Assembly (NCBI GenBank): GCA_947494035.1
Contig: CANLTN010000003.1
Span: 248,001 to 312,000 of the forward strand
Origin: Pseudovibrio sp947494035
Lineage (GTDB): Bacteria > Pseudomonadota > Alphaproteobacteria > Rhizobiales > Stappiaceae
Length of the DNA stretch: 64,000 bases
Reading direction: 5' to 3'
The stretch's first letter is position 1. Each line of letters opens with the position of its first letter. Both the position numbers and the translations under genes were made by a program. The notes under the pieces are model-generated. The model had not been told where the DNA came from. It worked only from the letters and a program-made list of their open reading frames with translations, and did not search any database. Shown piece by piece: positions 53,590-62,838 of the stretch.

Positions 53590-54381
53590 ATGTCAGATAT
53601 CCTAAAGAAAATCGAAGCTTACAAACGTGAAGAAATTGCCGCTGCAAAAACGCAGACTTCATTGGCCGATCTGAGTGAGGCAATCAAGGCAGCAACCCCG
53701 ATCCGGGGTTTCGCCAATGCATTGAAAGCCAAACACGCAAACGGCGAGTACGCGCTGATTGCCGAAGTCAAAAAAGCCAGTCCGTCCAAAGGCCTGATCC
53801 GTGCGGACTTTAACCCGCCAGAACTTGCAAAAGCCTATGAGAACGGCGGCGCAGCGTGCCTGTCCGTCCTGACGGATACCCCGTCATTTCAGGGCAAGCC
53901 GAAATACCTCGTAGCAGCACGGAACGAAGTCTCCCTGCCCGTTCTGCGCAAGGACTTCCTCTATGATACCTATCAGGTCCATGAAGCCCGCGCCTGGGGC
54001 GCTGACTGCATCCTGATCATCATGGCAGCAATCGACGATGCGCTCGCCAAAGAGTTGGAAAACACCGCCTTCGAGCTTGGTATGGATGCCCTGATCGAGG
54101 TGCACAATGAAGCTGAACTGGAACGCGCCCTGAAGCTGACCTCCCCACTCGTCGGCATCAACAACCGCAACCTCAAAACATTCGAGACATCTCTGGAGAC
54201 CAGCGAACGCCTTGCTCCGCTCATCCCGAACGATCGGATCATAGTGGGCGAGAGCGGCCTGTTCACACCGCAAGACCTTTCCAGAATGGAGAAATCCGGC
54301 ATATCAACCTTCCTCATCGGTGAAAGCCTGATGCGACAAGATGATGTAGAAAACGCAACGAGAGCCTTGCTCAAGCGCTAA
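53590..54381 (+). CDS. trpC: Indole-3-glycerol phosphate synthase
   Basis: Fourth step of tryptophan synthesis, closing the indole ring. The TIM-barrel protein has 263 aa with catalytic motifs IAEVKKASPSKGLIRADFNP (catalytic Lys), LRKDFLYDTYQVHEARAWGA (Lys/Asp), LVGINNRNLKTF and IIVGESGL. It is monofunctional, with no trpF domain. It begins 13 bases after trpD and is transcribed with it. Confidence 0.98.
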   Translation: MSDILKKIEAYKREEIAAAKTQTSLADLSEAIKAATPIRGFANALKAKHANGEYALIAEVKKASPSKGLIRADFNPPELAKAYENGGAACLSVLTDTPSFQGKPKYLVAARNEVSLPVLRKDFLYDTYQVHEARAWGADCILIIMAAIDDALAKELENTAFELGMDALIEVHNEAELERALKLTSPLVGINNRNLKTFETSLETSERLAPLIPNDRIIVGESGLFTPQDLSRMEKSGISTFLIGESLMRQDDVENATRALLKR

Positions 54382-54436
54382 AACAGCCGCTGAACACAGG
54401 CAGTTACTTCAATAGATTGTGTCGAGAGGCAAGAAA

Positions 54437-54940
54437 ATGGCAGAACTTTCTCCCAAACTCACTCACCTTGATGACAGCGGTGCCGCTCATATGGTCGACA
54501 TCTCGGAGAAAGAGGTCACCTCACGCATTGCCCGCGCAGGCGGTCAGGTAAAAATGCAGCCTGAGACTCTCGACATGATCCTCTCGGGAAACGCTAAAAA
54601 GGGCGACGTGCTTGCAACAGCACGCATTGCAGGCATCATGGCGGCCAAGCGCACTCATGAGCTGATCCCTTTGTGTCACCCCCTGGCGCTTTCCAAGGTT
54701 CAGGTGGATTTCACACCAAACCCGGAACTGCCGGGCATTAAAATCGAAGTCTTCGCCAAAGTCTCCGGCCAAACCGGCATCGAAATGGAAGCCCTCACTG
54801 CCGCCTCTGTTGCCTGCCTGACAATCTACGACATGGCCAAGGCTGTAGACCGCTCCATGGAAATCGGAGAAATCCGCCTTCTGGAAAAAAAGGGTGGCAA
54901 GTCCGGTCACTATCTGGCTGAGGAGGATAACTCCAAATGA
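54437..54940 (+). CDS. moaC: Cyclic pyranopterin monophosphate synthase MoaC
   Basis: Makes cyclic pyranopterin monophosphate in molybdenum cofactor synthesis, together with MoaA. The 167-aa protein has the family blocks LTHLDDSGAAHMVDISEKEV, HELIPLCHPLALSKVQVDF and GQTGIEMEALTAASVACLT followed by IYDMAKAVDRSM, and a Lys/Gly-rich end KKGGKSGHY. The start is ATG 54437 with GAGAGG seven bases upstream, six codons inside the longest frame. Its stop overlaps the moeA start (ATGA). Confidence 0.97.
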   Translation: MAELSPKLTHLDDSGAAHMVDISEKEVTSRIARAGGQVKMQPETLDMILSGNAKKGDVLATARIAGIMAAKRTHELIPLCHPLALSKVQVDFTPNPELPGIKIEVFAKVSGQTGIEMEALTAASVACLTIYDMAKAVDRSMEIGEIRLLEKKGGKSGHYLAEEDNSK

Positions 54941-56151
54941 GCCTGATCAGCATCGAAGAAGCCCTGAGCCGCCTCCTGACGGACGTTAAACCAACTCCAA
55001 GCGAGTCCCTACCATTGCTCGACGCAGGCGAACGTGTGTTAGCACAGGACATCGCAGCAACCCGTACTCAGCCCCCGTTCACCGCTTCCGCCATGGACGG
55101 CTACGCCGTAAAAGCCGCAGAAACTACCAATCCTGAAACACCGCTGAAGGTCATCGGCGAAGTCGCGGCTGGCTACAGCTTCGACGGCACGATGCAAGCT
55201 GGCGAGGCCCTGCGCATTTTCACCGGCGCTCCAGTGCCCAATGGCGCTGATGCAATTTTGATCCAGGAAAACGCCCGCCGCGACGGTGACAATCTCTATT
55301 GCCAGGAAAGCCTTCCTGTCGGCAAATTCATCCGCCCCGCAGGGTTGGACTTCGAAGAGGGCCAGATACTCCTTAAAGCAGGCAGGGAACTCGGCTTCCG
55401 CGAACTATCCCTTGCAGGCGCAATGAACCACGCTGCTTTGCCTGTGCACAAAAAGCCCGTTGTCGCAATCCTTGCAAACGGTGATGAACTTGTAGAACCG
55501 GGCCAGACACCCGGTCCGAATCAAATCATCGCCTCCAATCAGGTTGGCATCGCAGAATTCGTCAAAAACTGCGGCGGCACCCCGATGATGCTTGGTATTG
55601 CACCAGATCAGCCTCAGGAAATCGCAGCCCGCGTCAAGCAGGCTATCGAAGCTAAGGCCGATGCGTTGGTAACTCTGGGAGGTGCCTCCGTCGGAGACCA
55701 TGACCTCATTCAGGACGTGCTTGGCGCAGAGGGCATGGAACTCGGCTTCTGGCGCATCGCCATGCGCCCGGGCAAACCGCTCATGGCAGGCTCTTTGGGG
55801 CCCATGAAGGTGCTCGGCCTACCTGGCAACCCGGTATCCAGTCTTGTATGTGCCCTCCTCTTCCTAGGCCCATTACTCGATAAACTGCTTGGCCGCACAG
55901 TACCCCAGTCCAATCAAGGCGTTATCAGAGCAACACTGACCTCTGATCTGCCCGCAAACGACCTGCGGCAGGACTACTTGCGCGCCAGCCTGCACACGGA
56001 CAAACACGGCGATCTGACGACCCAGCCATTCGGCAAACAGGATTCCTCAATGCTTGCCTTACTGGCAAAAGCAGATGCCCTCATCATCCGTCCTCCACAC
56101 GCACTAGCTGCAAAGGCAGGCGAAAAAGTGGATCTGCTCAAGCTACGCTAG
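54937..56151 (+). CDS. moeA: Molybdopterin molybdenumtransferase MoeA
   Basis: Inserts molybdate into adenylated molybdopterin, the last step of molybdenum cofactor synthesis. The 404-aa protein has the four-domain MoeA layout: SIEEALSRLL at the start, PPFTASAMDGYAVKA, GAPVPNGADAILIQENA, LANGDELVEPGQ, the MoaB-like TLGGASVGDHDLIQDVLG, and MRPGKPLMAG with LGLPGNPVSSLVCALLFLGP. It overlaps moaC by four bases and is surely translated with it. Molybdoenzymes are not in the window, but a periplasmic nitrate reductase upstream of the N2O pathway is a plausible client. Confidence 0.97.
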   Translation: MSLISIEEALSRLLTDVKPTPSESLPLLDAGERVLAQDIAATRTQPPFTASAMDGYAVKAAETTNPETPLKVIGEVAAGYSFDGTMQAGEALRIFTGAPVPNGADAILIQENARRDGDNLYCQESLPVGKFIRPAGLDFEEGQILLKAGRELGFRELSLAGAMNHAALPVHKKPVVAILANGDELVEPGQTPGPNQIIASNQVGIAEFVKNCGGTPMMLGIAPDQPQEIAARVKQAIEAKADALVTLGGASVGDHDLIQDVLGAEGMELGFWRIAMRPGKPLMAGSLGPMKVLGLPGNPVSSLVCALLFLGPLLDKLLGRTVPQSNQGVIRATLTSDLPANDLRQDYLRASLHTDKHGDLTTQPFGKQDSSMLALLAKADALIIRPPHALAAKAGEKVDLLKLR

Positions 56152-56247
56152 ATCCGGCAACATGGAGTGGGCAACCCCTGTCCACTCACCCACTAGAATC
56201 CAAATCCCCCAGTTCTTGCAGGGCTTAACATCAACAAACCCATTGCA

Positions 56248-56262
56248 GAACACAATGAGAAC
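56248..56262. promoter_or_regulatory. LexA-binding SOS box (alphaproteobacterial type)
   Basis: GAAC-ACAATGA-GAAC is a perfect direct repeat of GAAC with a 7-base spacer. It is the reverse complement of the GTTC-N7-GTTC box bound by alphaproteobacterial LexA. It lies 139 bp before the lexA start codon, fitting autorepression. Confidence 0.85.
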
Positions 56263-56400
56263 AGGTAGAGTACGTTCGTGTTTTGTCCTTCCAATCGCAG
56301 AAGTTGAAGTCTTTCAGCTTCTTGGTAGTGCAGTTCACTAATGGGTCATCCGTGACCACTCAATTTCAATCTGCGCTTTAGGAGCGAACGGGGATAAAAG

Positions 56401-57123
56401 ATGCTTACACAGAAGCAACACGAGCTTTTGATGTTCATCCATCAACGCTTGAAGGAAGCTGGCGTTCCGCCCTCCTTTGACGAGATGAAGGACGCGCTGG
56501 ATCTCCGTTCCAAATCCGGCATTCACCGGCTCATCACAGCTCTGGAAGAGCGCGGCTTCATTCGCCGCCTGCCTAACAGAGCCCGCGCACTGGAAATCCT
56601 CAAGCTTCCTGACTCAATTTCGCCGGGCCTCAAGCCCACAGCGAAGGAGAAAGGCTTTGCGCCTGAAATCATTGAAGGTGCCTTGAGCAAGAAGGTCGCA
56701 ACGCCCCCTCCACCGCGCACGCCCTCGCCAGACGAAGTTCCAACACTGGAAATTCCTGTCATGGGCCGTATTGCTGCTGGTGTTCCTATTGAGGCAATCC
56801 AAACTCAGAGCCATTCGATTGCCATGCCTGCCGATTTGATGGGTCGTGGGGAGCATTATGCGTTGGAGGTCAAAGGTGACTCCATGATCAACGCAGGTAT
56901 CTTTGACGGAGATACTGTGTTGATTAAGCGCGGCGAGACCGCAGATAACGGCGAGATCGTTGTAGCTCTGATTGATGATGAGGAAGCAACCCTGAAGCGC
57001 CTGCGCAAAAAAGGGGCCTCAGTCGCGCTTGAAGCGGCCAACCCCGCCTACGAAACTCGCATCTTCGGCCCGGGCCGTGTCCGCGTTCAGGGCAAGATGA
57101 TCGCGCTCTTCCGCCGCTATTAA
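56401..57123 (+). CDS. lexA: SOS repressor LexA
   Basis: Self-cleaving repressor of the SOS regulon (240 aa, the longer alphaproteobacterial form with an extended linker). The N-terminal winged helix is MLTQKQHELLMFIHQRLKEA with PPSFDEMKDALDLRSKSGIH. The cleavage site is Ala126-Gly127 in GRIAAGVPIE. The catalytic dyad is Ser161 in GDSMI and Lys199 in ATLKR. The Pro-rich linker is about 75-115. An SOS box lies 139 bp upstream. The 3' end overlaps the opposite-strand comEC frame by 105 bp. Confidence 0.98.
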   Translation: MLTQKQHELLMFIHQRLKEAGVPPSFDEMKDALDLRSKSGIHRLITALEERGFIRRLPNRARALEILKLPDSISPGLKPTAKEKGFAPEIIEGALSKKVATPPPPRTPSPDEVPTLEIPVMGRIAAGVPIEAIQTQSHSIAMPADLMGRGEHYALEVKGDSMINAGIFDGDTVLIKRGETADNGEIVVALIDDEEATLKRLRKKGASVALEAANPAYETRIFGPGRVRVQGKMIALFRRY

Positions 57124-59622
57124 ATCATTGGTTGCCTGAGGCAATTTCGGATTCCATGGTCTGCGCTGAGCATGATACGCCCAGCGCACTTTTTCTATCT
57201 TATCACCACTTTCTCCATCCCTTGAAAGCCAGATATAAGCTGAACCTTGCGCACCGAAGGTTCGCTGATCAATCACAAGTTCCGCATAACAGGATGCAGG
57301 CACCTGAACCTGCGTCACAACGATAGTCGCAAGGCGGCAGTCAGCTTCAAGAGCATCCGTAGTTTTAGTCTGGGCCAATAAGATGGGTACCCGGCTTATC
57401 CCCTCTTGCCGGGGCGACTGCTGAGGGAATATTTTCAGGACACAGCCCCCGTCATCACAGACACGATCTGACACACGCACCTTATGTACCTTGAACGCTT
57501 CTGCCGAGTATCCCCCTGCCCGCAAAAGGCTGTCTGCAGCAAATGACATGCGCGAGGACGTCAGCCGAAATGCGCCATCCGCACGGTAAAACGCAATGTG
57601 TTTACCTGCATCCGTAACCATCACATCTGGCGGCCTGTCTGCAACAAACGCCAGAACACTTGCAGCAAATGCCGGAGTAGAAAGCCATTTCAGCCGTAAA
57701 GGCATCACGCACAGCAGCACAATCGCGAGGATTACCAGCAGATAACCAGTCAGGCTTGCAACCCCAAGACTGGTCAGGCCCTCACTGAGAGAACTCACAG
57801 CATAGGCAGCACGCAGCACCAGAGCCAATCCAGCCTCCATGCCGTGCAGGAAAAAGGCATCCGCGCCCAGCGGGATCGCCAATAAGCTCAATAGCCCAAG
57901 GGGCATAACCACAAACGTCACAAGTGGCATAGCAAGGATATTCCCCAGCAGACCATAAGGAGCCATCTGCTCAAAATGCATCGCAGCGACTGGGGCCGTG
58001 GCAGCACCAGCTATCAACGAAGTTAGTGCGCAAGCCAGAATCCATTTCAAATAAGAGTGTCCAACTCTCTGAAACCATGAGGACTTTTTCCGGACGAACA
58101 TGGTTCCACCTCCAAACAGCCAGTCTTTTCCAAGCGAATAGGCCGAGAGCAAAGCCAGCACGGCGATGAACGACATCTGGAAGCCGGGTGTCAGAACCTC
58201 CTCCGGCCTCAGGCTCAAAAGCACAAGGCAGGCAAGTGCCAGACCGCGCAAGCTGAAGGCCCGCCGCCCCAGCAGCCCCGCGCATAAAATCAGCACAGCC
58301 ATCAGATAGGCCCGCTGCGTTGCCACAGAAGCCCCTGATAACCCGAGATAAACCGTCGCCGCCGCCAGCGCTGCCAGACTGGCATAAACGTGAATTTGCC
58401 CTTTCAGCGCGAGTGTCTGGCTAAGGGATAAGGACAACCGCACAGCCAGAAACACCAGTGAGGTCACCAGTCCCATATGCATACCGGATATTGCAAGCAC
58501 GTGAGCGAGCCCAGCGCTGCGCAATGCGTCCTTGTCAGCGGCAGCAAGATAGTCCCGCTTGCCCACCAGAAGTGCAACGGCAAACGCGCTTTCCGGGCTG
58601 TTATCCAACACCCGCCGGATACGCTGCGCAATGCCACTGCGCACCCCCTCCACCACCTGCCTGAAACTAGTCCCCTCAGGCCCAGACGTCACAACCGGCT
58701 TGGAAAGCGCATAGCCCACAGCCCCAATCCCGCTGAAAAACGCAGTACGGGCAAAGTCATAACCACCAGGGCGCACCACACCACCGGGAGGCAGCAGCCG
58801 CGCTTTTAGCTCCATCCTATCCCCCATCACAGGCGCAGTTTCCATCCCCTTGATGCTAAGGCGAATACGAAAGGGGAAAGAAGTTGTGCCCCCCTTCGAA
58901 ACCGAGACCACATCTGTCAGGATAACTGAATACGAGCGCTCACCAGATTGCTTCACTCCGGCAATCACGCCCTCCACTTTGCGCGTCACCGGACGCTCCA
59001 ACGGGTCACTCCGGGCGTACTCCACCCGTAAATCTGCAAGAAAAAAACCCACTACAAAAAACAAAAGCGCAAGCAGGCCAACGGTTAAACGCCCGGCTCT
59101 CCATCGACGAAAAACAAATAATGACAATAGGATACAAGGGATTCCGCTTAAAACACTGTAAGGCTCGGCTGGCAATGAAAAGTAAACCAGCACGCCCGTT
59201 AAATGGCTGAGCGCATACCAGACAAGGCCCTGCCCGCGGTTCCAGTCCTGCACGAGAACAGCGCGGGCATAAGTCAGAACCGCCGGCCAATCGGGCCTGA
59301 GCACAAAACGCAGCAGCTCACGCAGGCTCTGCCACAGCTCCCACAACCTAACCGACTGCTTTTCTTCACCAACTTCCGCATTTGCGTTGCTATGTGCGTT
59401 TTTTGCGTAAATTTGCGTTTCGGCGCGTTGCTGTGTTGGCGGCTCTTGCAGCGCAACATCTCCCTCAAAGGCACCAGCAGAAAACTTATCCCCCTCAAGG
59501 CAAAGTTCGCCTATTCTGGGAGCACAGCCACCAGATTGCGTCTTGTCTGAGGATGATTGCACCTCCCGCACCCTTAAGTCCCTTTCAGCTACTTGGGAAC
59601 TCTCCAATGCTATGGTACACAC
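57019..59622 (-). CDS. comEC: ComEC/Rec2 family DNA-uptake channel protein
   Basis: Polytopic protein of up to 867 aa of the ComEC/Rec2 family, which conducts single-stranded DNA through the inner membrane during natural transformation. Conserved core blocks are VEGVIAGVKQSGERSY with RLLPPGGVVRPGGYDFAR (DUF4131-like), then SGLAHVLAISGMHMGLVTSL (the AISGxH signature) and QRAYLMAVLILCAGLLGRRA, and about ten membrane spans to residue 640. The C-terminal 200 residues are a degraded lactamase-like region with few metal ligands. The first 95 residues are not conserved and include a segment coded by an ACGCAAA array, so the true start may lie downstream (for example TTG near 59349). The last 35 codons are antisense to the end of lexA. 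Confidence 0.9.
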   Translation of the reverse strand: MCTIALESSQVAERDLRVREVQSSSDKTQSGGCAPRIGELCLEGDKFSAGAFEGDVALQEPPTQQRAETQIYAKNAHSNANAEVGEEKQSVRLWELWQSLRELLRFVLRPDWPAVLTYARAVLVQDWNRGQGLVWYALSHLTGVLVYFSLPAEPYSVLSGIPCILLSLFVFRRWRAGRLTVGLLALLFFVVGFFLADLRVEYARSDPLERPVTRKVEGVIAGVKQSGERSYSVILTDVVSVSKGGTTSFPFRIRLSIKGMETAPVMGDRMELKARLLPPGGVVRPGGYDFARTAFFSGIGAVGYALSKPVVTSGPEGTSFRQVVEGVRSGIAQRIRRVLDNSPESAFAVALLVGKRDYLAAADKDALRSAGLAHVLAISGMHMGLVTSLVFLAVRLSLSLSQTLALKGQIHVYASLAALAAATVYLGLSGASVATQRAYLMAVLILCAGLLGRRAFSLRGLALACLVLLSLRPEEVLTPGFQMSFIAVLALLSAYSLGKDWLFGGGTMFVRKKSSWFQRVGHSYLKWILACALTSLIAGAATAPVAAMHFEQMAPYGLLGNILAMPLVTFVVMPLGLLSLLAIPLGADAFFLHGMEAGLALVLRAAYAVSSLSEGLTSLGVASLTGYLLVILAIVLLCVMPLRLKWLSTPAFAASVLAFVADRPPDVMVTDAGKHIAFYRADGAFRLTSSRMSFAADSLLRAGGYSAEAFKVHKVRVSDRVCDDGGCVLKIFPQQSPRQEGISRVPILLAQTKTTDALEADCRLATIVVTQVQVPASCYAELVIDQRTFGAQGSAYIWLSRDGESGDKIEKVRWAYHAQRRPWNPKLPQATNDLIAAEERDHLALNADTARAEDASFVGGVGRFKRD
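59381..59428 (-). repeat. Helically phased ACGCAAA array, copy 2 (in the 5' part of comEC)
   Basis: On the plus strand TTTGCGT or a near variant starts at 59381, 59393 (TGTGCGT), 59402, 59412 and 59422 (GGCGCGT), with spacings 12, 9, 10 and 10 bp. Positions 59381-59399 are the exact reverse complement of 7494-7512, and the order of spacings mirrors copy 1 (12 then 10s). If comEC starts far upstream the array encodes an Asn/Ala-rich stretch; otherwise it lies in its promoter. Confidence 0.7.
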
Positions 59623-59696
59623 CGCGCAGAGAAACGGCTTCCCGCCGTAATTACCCCAAACTATTCGAAGTAACTTGAAACTTTTCCGGACGAGCT

Positions 59697-61121
59697 ATGA
59701 CTAAACCTGTCGTCACGCGCTTTGCGCCTTCTCCTACCGGCTACCTGCATATTGGTGGCGCCCGCACAGCCCTGTTCAACTGGCTGCTGGCAAAACACAG
59801 CGGCGGTAAAATGCTGCTGCGTATTGAAGACACCGATCGGGCACGCTCCACCGAGGAAGCCGTAGACGCGCTGCTCGACGGCCTGTCATGGCTGGGTCTG
59901 GACTGGGACGGCGAACCGATCTCTCAGTATGGTCGCGTTGATCGTCACCGTGAAGTGGCTGAGCAGATGGTCAAGGATGGCACTGCTTATTACTGCTACA
60001 GCACACCGGAAGAAGTGAACGAAATGCGCGAAAAGGCTCGCGCAGAAGGTCGCCCGCCGCGCTATGACGGCACCTGGCGTGACCGTGACGCCTCCCAAGC
60101 ACCGGAAGGTGTTTCTCCGGTGATCCGCCTGAAAGCCCCGCTTGAAGGTGACACCATCGTGGAAGATCAGGTTCAGGGAACCGTGAAGTTCGCTAATAAG
60201 GATCTGGACGATCTGGTATTGGTGCGCTCTGACGGCAACCCAACTTACATGCTGGCTGTTGTAGTCGATGACCACGATATGGGTATCACCCACATTGTAC
60301 GCGGCGACGACCACCTGACCAACGCTGCACGTCAGACCCTGATCTACAAAGCACTGAACTGGGACGTCCCGGTTATGGCGCACATTCCGCTCATCTACGG
60401 TCCGGACGGCGCAAAACTCTCCAAGCGCCACGGTGCAATTGGTGCAGAAGCCTACCGCGCCATGGGGTACCTGCCATCTGCCATGCGCAACTATCTCGCC
60501 CGCCTCGGCTGGGCCCATGGTGATGATGAAATCTTCTCCACCGAGCAGATGATCGAATGGTTCGGTCTGGATGCTATCGGCAAGTCCCCGTCCCGCTTTG
60601 ATTTCAAGAAGCTGGAGAACCTGAACGCCCATTACATGCGCTCGGAGGATGATGAAGAACTGCTCGGCCACTTCCTCACCTACCTGACAGATATTGAAGG
60701 TGGTGCAGACGTTATGGCGTGGCTGGCTGGCGACGGTAATCAGGATAAGTTCATGGCGGCTCTTCCAGGCCTTAAAGAGCGCGCAAAGACCCTTGTTGAA
60801 CTGCAAGAATCTGCACGCTATCTCTGGGTGCAGCGTCCTTTGGATCTGGATGAAAAAGCCCAGAAGATCCTGAGCGATGATGCGCGCGCCGTTCTTGGCA
60901 AAGTACTGTCGGCACTGGAAAACCTCGACCAATGGACAGTGGATAGCACTGAAGCTGCCGTAAAGGCTGTTGCAGAGGCGCAAGAGCTAAAACTCGGCAA
61001 AGTTGCCCAGCCATTGCGCGCTGCACTCACAGGCCGCGGGACATCCCCAGGCATCTTTGATGTACTTGCCGTATTGGGAAAAGACGAATCTTGCGCACGT
61101 ATCCGCGATTGTGCGGCATAA
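59697..61121 (+). CDS. gltX: Glutamate--tRNA ligase
   Basis: Class I aminoacyl-tRNA synthetase (474 aa) charging tRNA-Glu, and in alphaproteobacteria probably also tRNA-Gln as a non-discriminating enzyme. The HIGH-type motif is FAPSPTGYLHIGGARTALFN and the KMSKS-type motif is KLSKRHGA. LLRIEDTDRARSTEEAVDAL and DDHLTNAARQTLIYKAL are also characteristic. The start ATG follows GGACGAG by two bases. It is divergent from comEC and is followed by gltA after 231 bp. Confidence 0.98.
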   Translation: MTKPVVTRFAPSPTGYLHIGGARTALFNWLLAKHSGGKMLLRIEDTDRARSTEEAVDALLDGLSWLGLDWDGEPISQYGRVDRHREVAEQMVKDGTAYYCYSTPEEVNEMREKARAEGRPPRYDGTWRDRDASQAPEGVSPVIRLKAPLEGDTIVEDQVQGTVKFANKDLDDLVLVRSDGNPTYMLAVVVDDHDMGITHIVRGDDHLTNAARQTLIYKALNWDVPVMAHIPLIYGPDGAKLSKRHGAIGAEAYRAMGYLPSAMRNYLARLGWAHGDDEIFSTEQMIEWFGLDAIGKSPSRFDFKKLENLNAHYMRSEDDEELLGHFLTYLTDIEGGADVMAWLAGDGNQDKFMAALPGLKERAKTLVELQESARYLWVQRPLDLDEKAQKILSDDARAVLGKVLSALENLDQWTVDSTEAAVKAVAEAQELKLGKVAQPLRAALTGRGTSPGIFDVLAVLGKDESCARIRDCAA

Positions 61122-61140
61122 TTCACTGAATTATAGTAAA

Positions 61141-61179
61141 AACTACCGCTGCAAATGCCAGCGCATCGTAGCGGTAGTT
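61141..61179 (+). repeat. Hairpin downstream of gltX
   Basis: A perfect 10-bp stem AACTACCGCT/AGCGGTAGTT encloses a 19-base loop, 20 bases after the gltX stop. No T tract follows. It probably marks the end of the gltX message. Confidence 0.6.
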
Positions 61180-61352
61180 ACACTTATAACTAAAAGCGGT
61201 GGTTGCGGACGCTTGCCCCATCGCGGCAAATGATATAGGCAGTGCTTCGACAACACTCTCTTCCGGGCGGAAACGTCAGATCATGCGATGTATTCAGTTG
61301 TACACAAATGAAGCAGGTCGTATGAGGAGATACAAAATGGGGGTTGCCTGAT

Positions 61353-62645
61353 ATGAGCGACAAAACAGCGAAACTGACTATTGGAGATGACAGCTGGGAT
61401 TTTAATATCCGATCTGGCTCCATTGGCCCTGATGTCATGGACATCGGATCGCTTTACAAAGAAACCGGACACTTCACTCTGGACCCGGGTTTCACTTCAA
61501 CCGCCTCATGCGAATCCAAGATTACATACATCGACGGTGATGCAGGTACTCTGCTTTACCGTGGTTACCCGATTGAACAACTCGCCGAGCATGGCGACTT
61601 TTTGGAAAGTTGCTACCTGCTGCTGTATGGCGAACTGCCAACACGCGCAGAAAAGGACGACTTTGTTCATCGTGTAACCTACCACACCATGATCCACGAT
61701 CAGATGAGCTCCTTCTTTAAAGGTTTCCGTCGTGACGCCCACCCGATGGCAGTTATGACCGGTACCGTTGGAGCAATGTCTGCATTCTACCATGACAGCA
61801 CCGACATCGCCGATCCGCACCAACGCATGGTTGCGTCCCTGCGCATGATCGCAAAGATGCCAACCATCGCTGCCATGACTTTCAAGTACCACACCGGCCA
61901 GCCATTCGTTTACCCAAGAAACGATCTGGACTACGCATCCAACTTCCTGCACATGTGTTTCTCTGTGCCATGTGAGGAATACAAGGTGAACCCGGTTCTG
62001 GCCCGCGCCATGGACCGTATCTTCATCCTGCACGCTGACCACGAGCAGAATGCGTCCACCTCTACTGTGCGTCTTGCTGGTTCTTCAGGTGCAAACCCGT
62101 TCGCATGTATTGCAGCTGGTATTGCCTGTCTGTGGGGTCCATCCCACGGTGGCGCAAACGAAGCGGCTTTGAACATGCTCTCCGAAATCGGTTCTGTTGA
62201 CCGTATTCCTGAGTATGTTGCACGTGCAAAAGACAAAGATGATCCGTTCCGCCTCATGGGCTTCGGTCACCGCGTCTACAAAAACTATGACCCACGCGCG
62301 CGCATCATGCAGAAAACCTGCCATGAAGTGCTTGCAGAGCTGGGCCATCAGGATGATCCACTTCTCGAAGTAGCAATGGAACTGGAAAAGATCGCTCTTA
62401 ACGATCCATACTTCGTTGAGAAGAAACTTTACCCGAACATTGACTTCTACTCCGGTATCACTCTGCGTGCTCTGGGCTTCCCAACCACCATGTTCACCGT
62501 GCTCTTCGCGCTGGCTCGTACAGTCGGCTGGATCGCGCAGTGGAAGGAAATGATTGAAGACCCAACCCAGCGCATCGGTCGTCCGCGCCAGCTTTACACT
62601 GGTCACGCTGGCCGTGAATACCAGCCAATCGACCAGCGTCGCTAA
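61353..62645 (+). CDS. gltA: Citrate synthase
   Basis: Condenses oxaloacetate with acetyl-CoA at the entry of the tricarboxylic acid cycle. The 430-aa type II (hexameric, NADH-sensitive class) protein shows LTIGDDSWDFNIRSGSIGPD at the N-terminus, then YRGYPIEQLAEHGDFLESCY and the catalytic His/His/Asp in LHADHEQNAST, MGFGHRVYKNYDPRA and PNIDFYSG. The start is ATG 61353, with GGGGG nine bases upstream. A TTG three codons earlier is less likely. It is monocistronic, with a clear terminator. The upstream 231 bp likely holds its own promoter. Confidence 0.98.
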   Translation: MSDKTAKLTIGDDSWDFNIRSGSIGPDVMDIGSLYKETGHFTLDPGFTSTASCESKITYIDGDAGTLLYRGYPIEQLAEHGDFLESCYLLLYGELPTRAEKDDFVHRVTYHTMIHDQMSSFFKGFRRDAHPMAVMTGTVGAMSAFYHDSTDIADPHQRMVASLRMIAKMPTIAAMTFKYHTGQPFVYPRNDLDYASNFLHMCFSVPCEEYKVNPVLARAMDRIFILHADHEQNASTSTVRLAGSSGANPFACIAAGIACLWGPSHGGANEAALNMLSEIGSVDRIPEYVARAKDKDDPFRLMGFGHRVYKNYDPRARIMQKTCHEVLAELGHQDDPLLEVAMELEKIALNDPYFVEKKLYPNIDFYSGITLRALGFPTTMFTVLFALARTVGWIAQWKEMIEDPTQRIGRPRQLYTGHAGREYQPIDQRR

Positions 62646-62686
62646 ACATTGCGAAGCTACCGAAGCTGATCAAAAGATACGCAAGG

Positions 62687-62713
62687 AAAAAGGAGGCATT
62701 TAGCCTCCTTTTT
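62687..62713 (+). terminator. Rho-independent terminator of gltA
   Basis: AAAAAGGAGGC, loop ATTTA, GCCTCCTTTTT, beginning 42 bases after the stop. It is perfect over 11 bp and works on both strands. Confidence 0.95.
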
Positions 62714-62838
62714 TATTTAAAAACATAGGTCTATGGCAAGCAATTGCAAACCTTAAGCCCTGTTAGCCCTGTTCATGTCCGAGCACATCCCTATCCTTTA
62801 AGTCAGACCCAATTTCCAACTGCAGGAAAGGATGTTTT

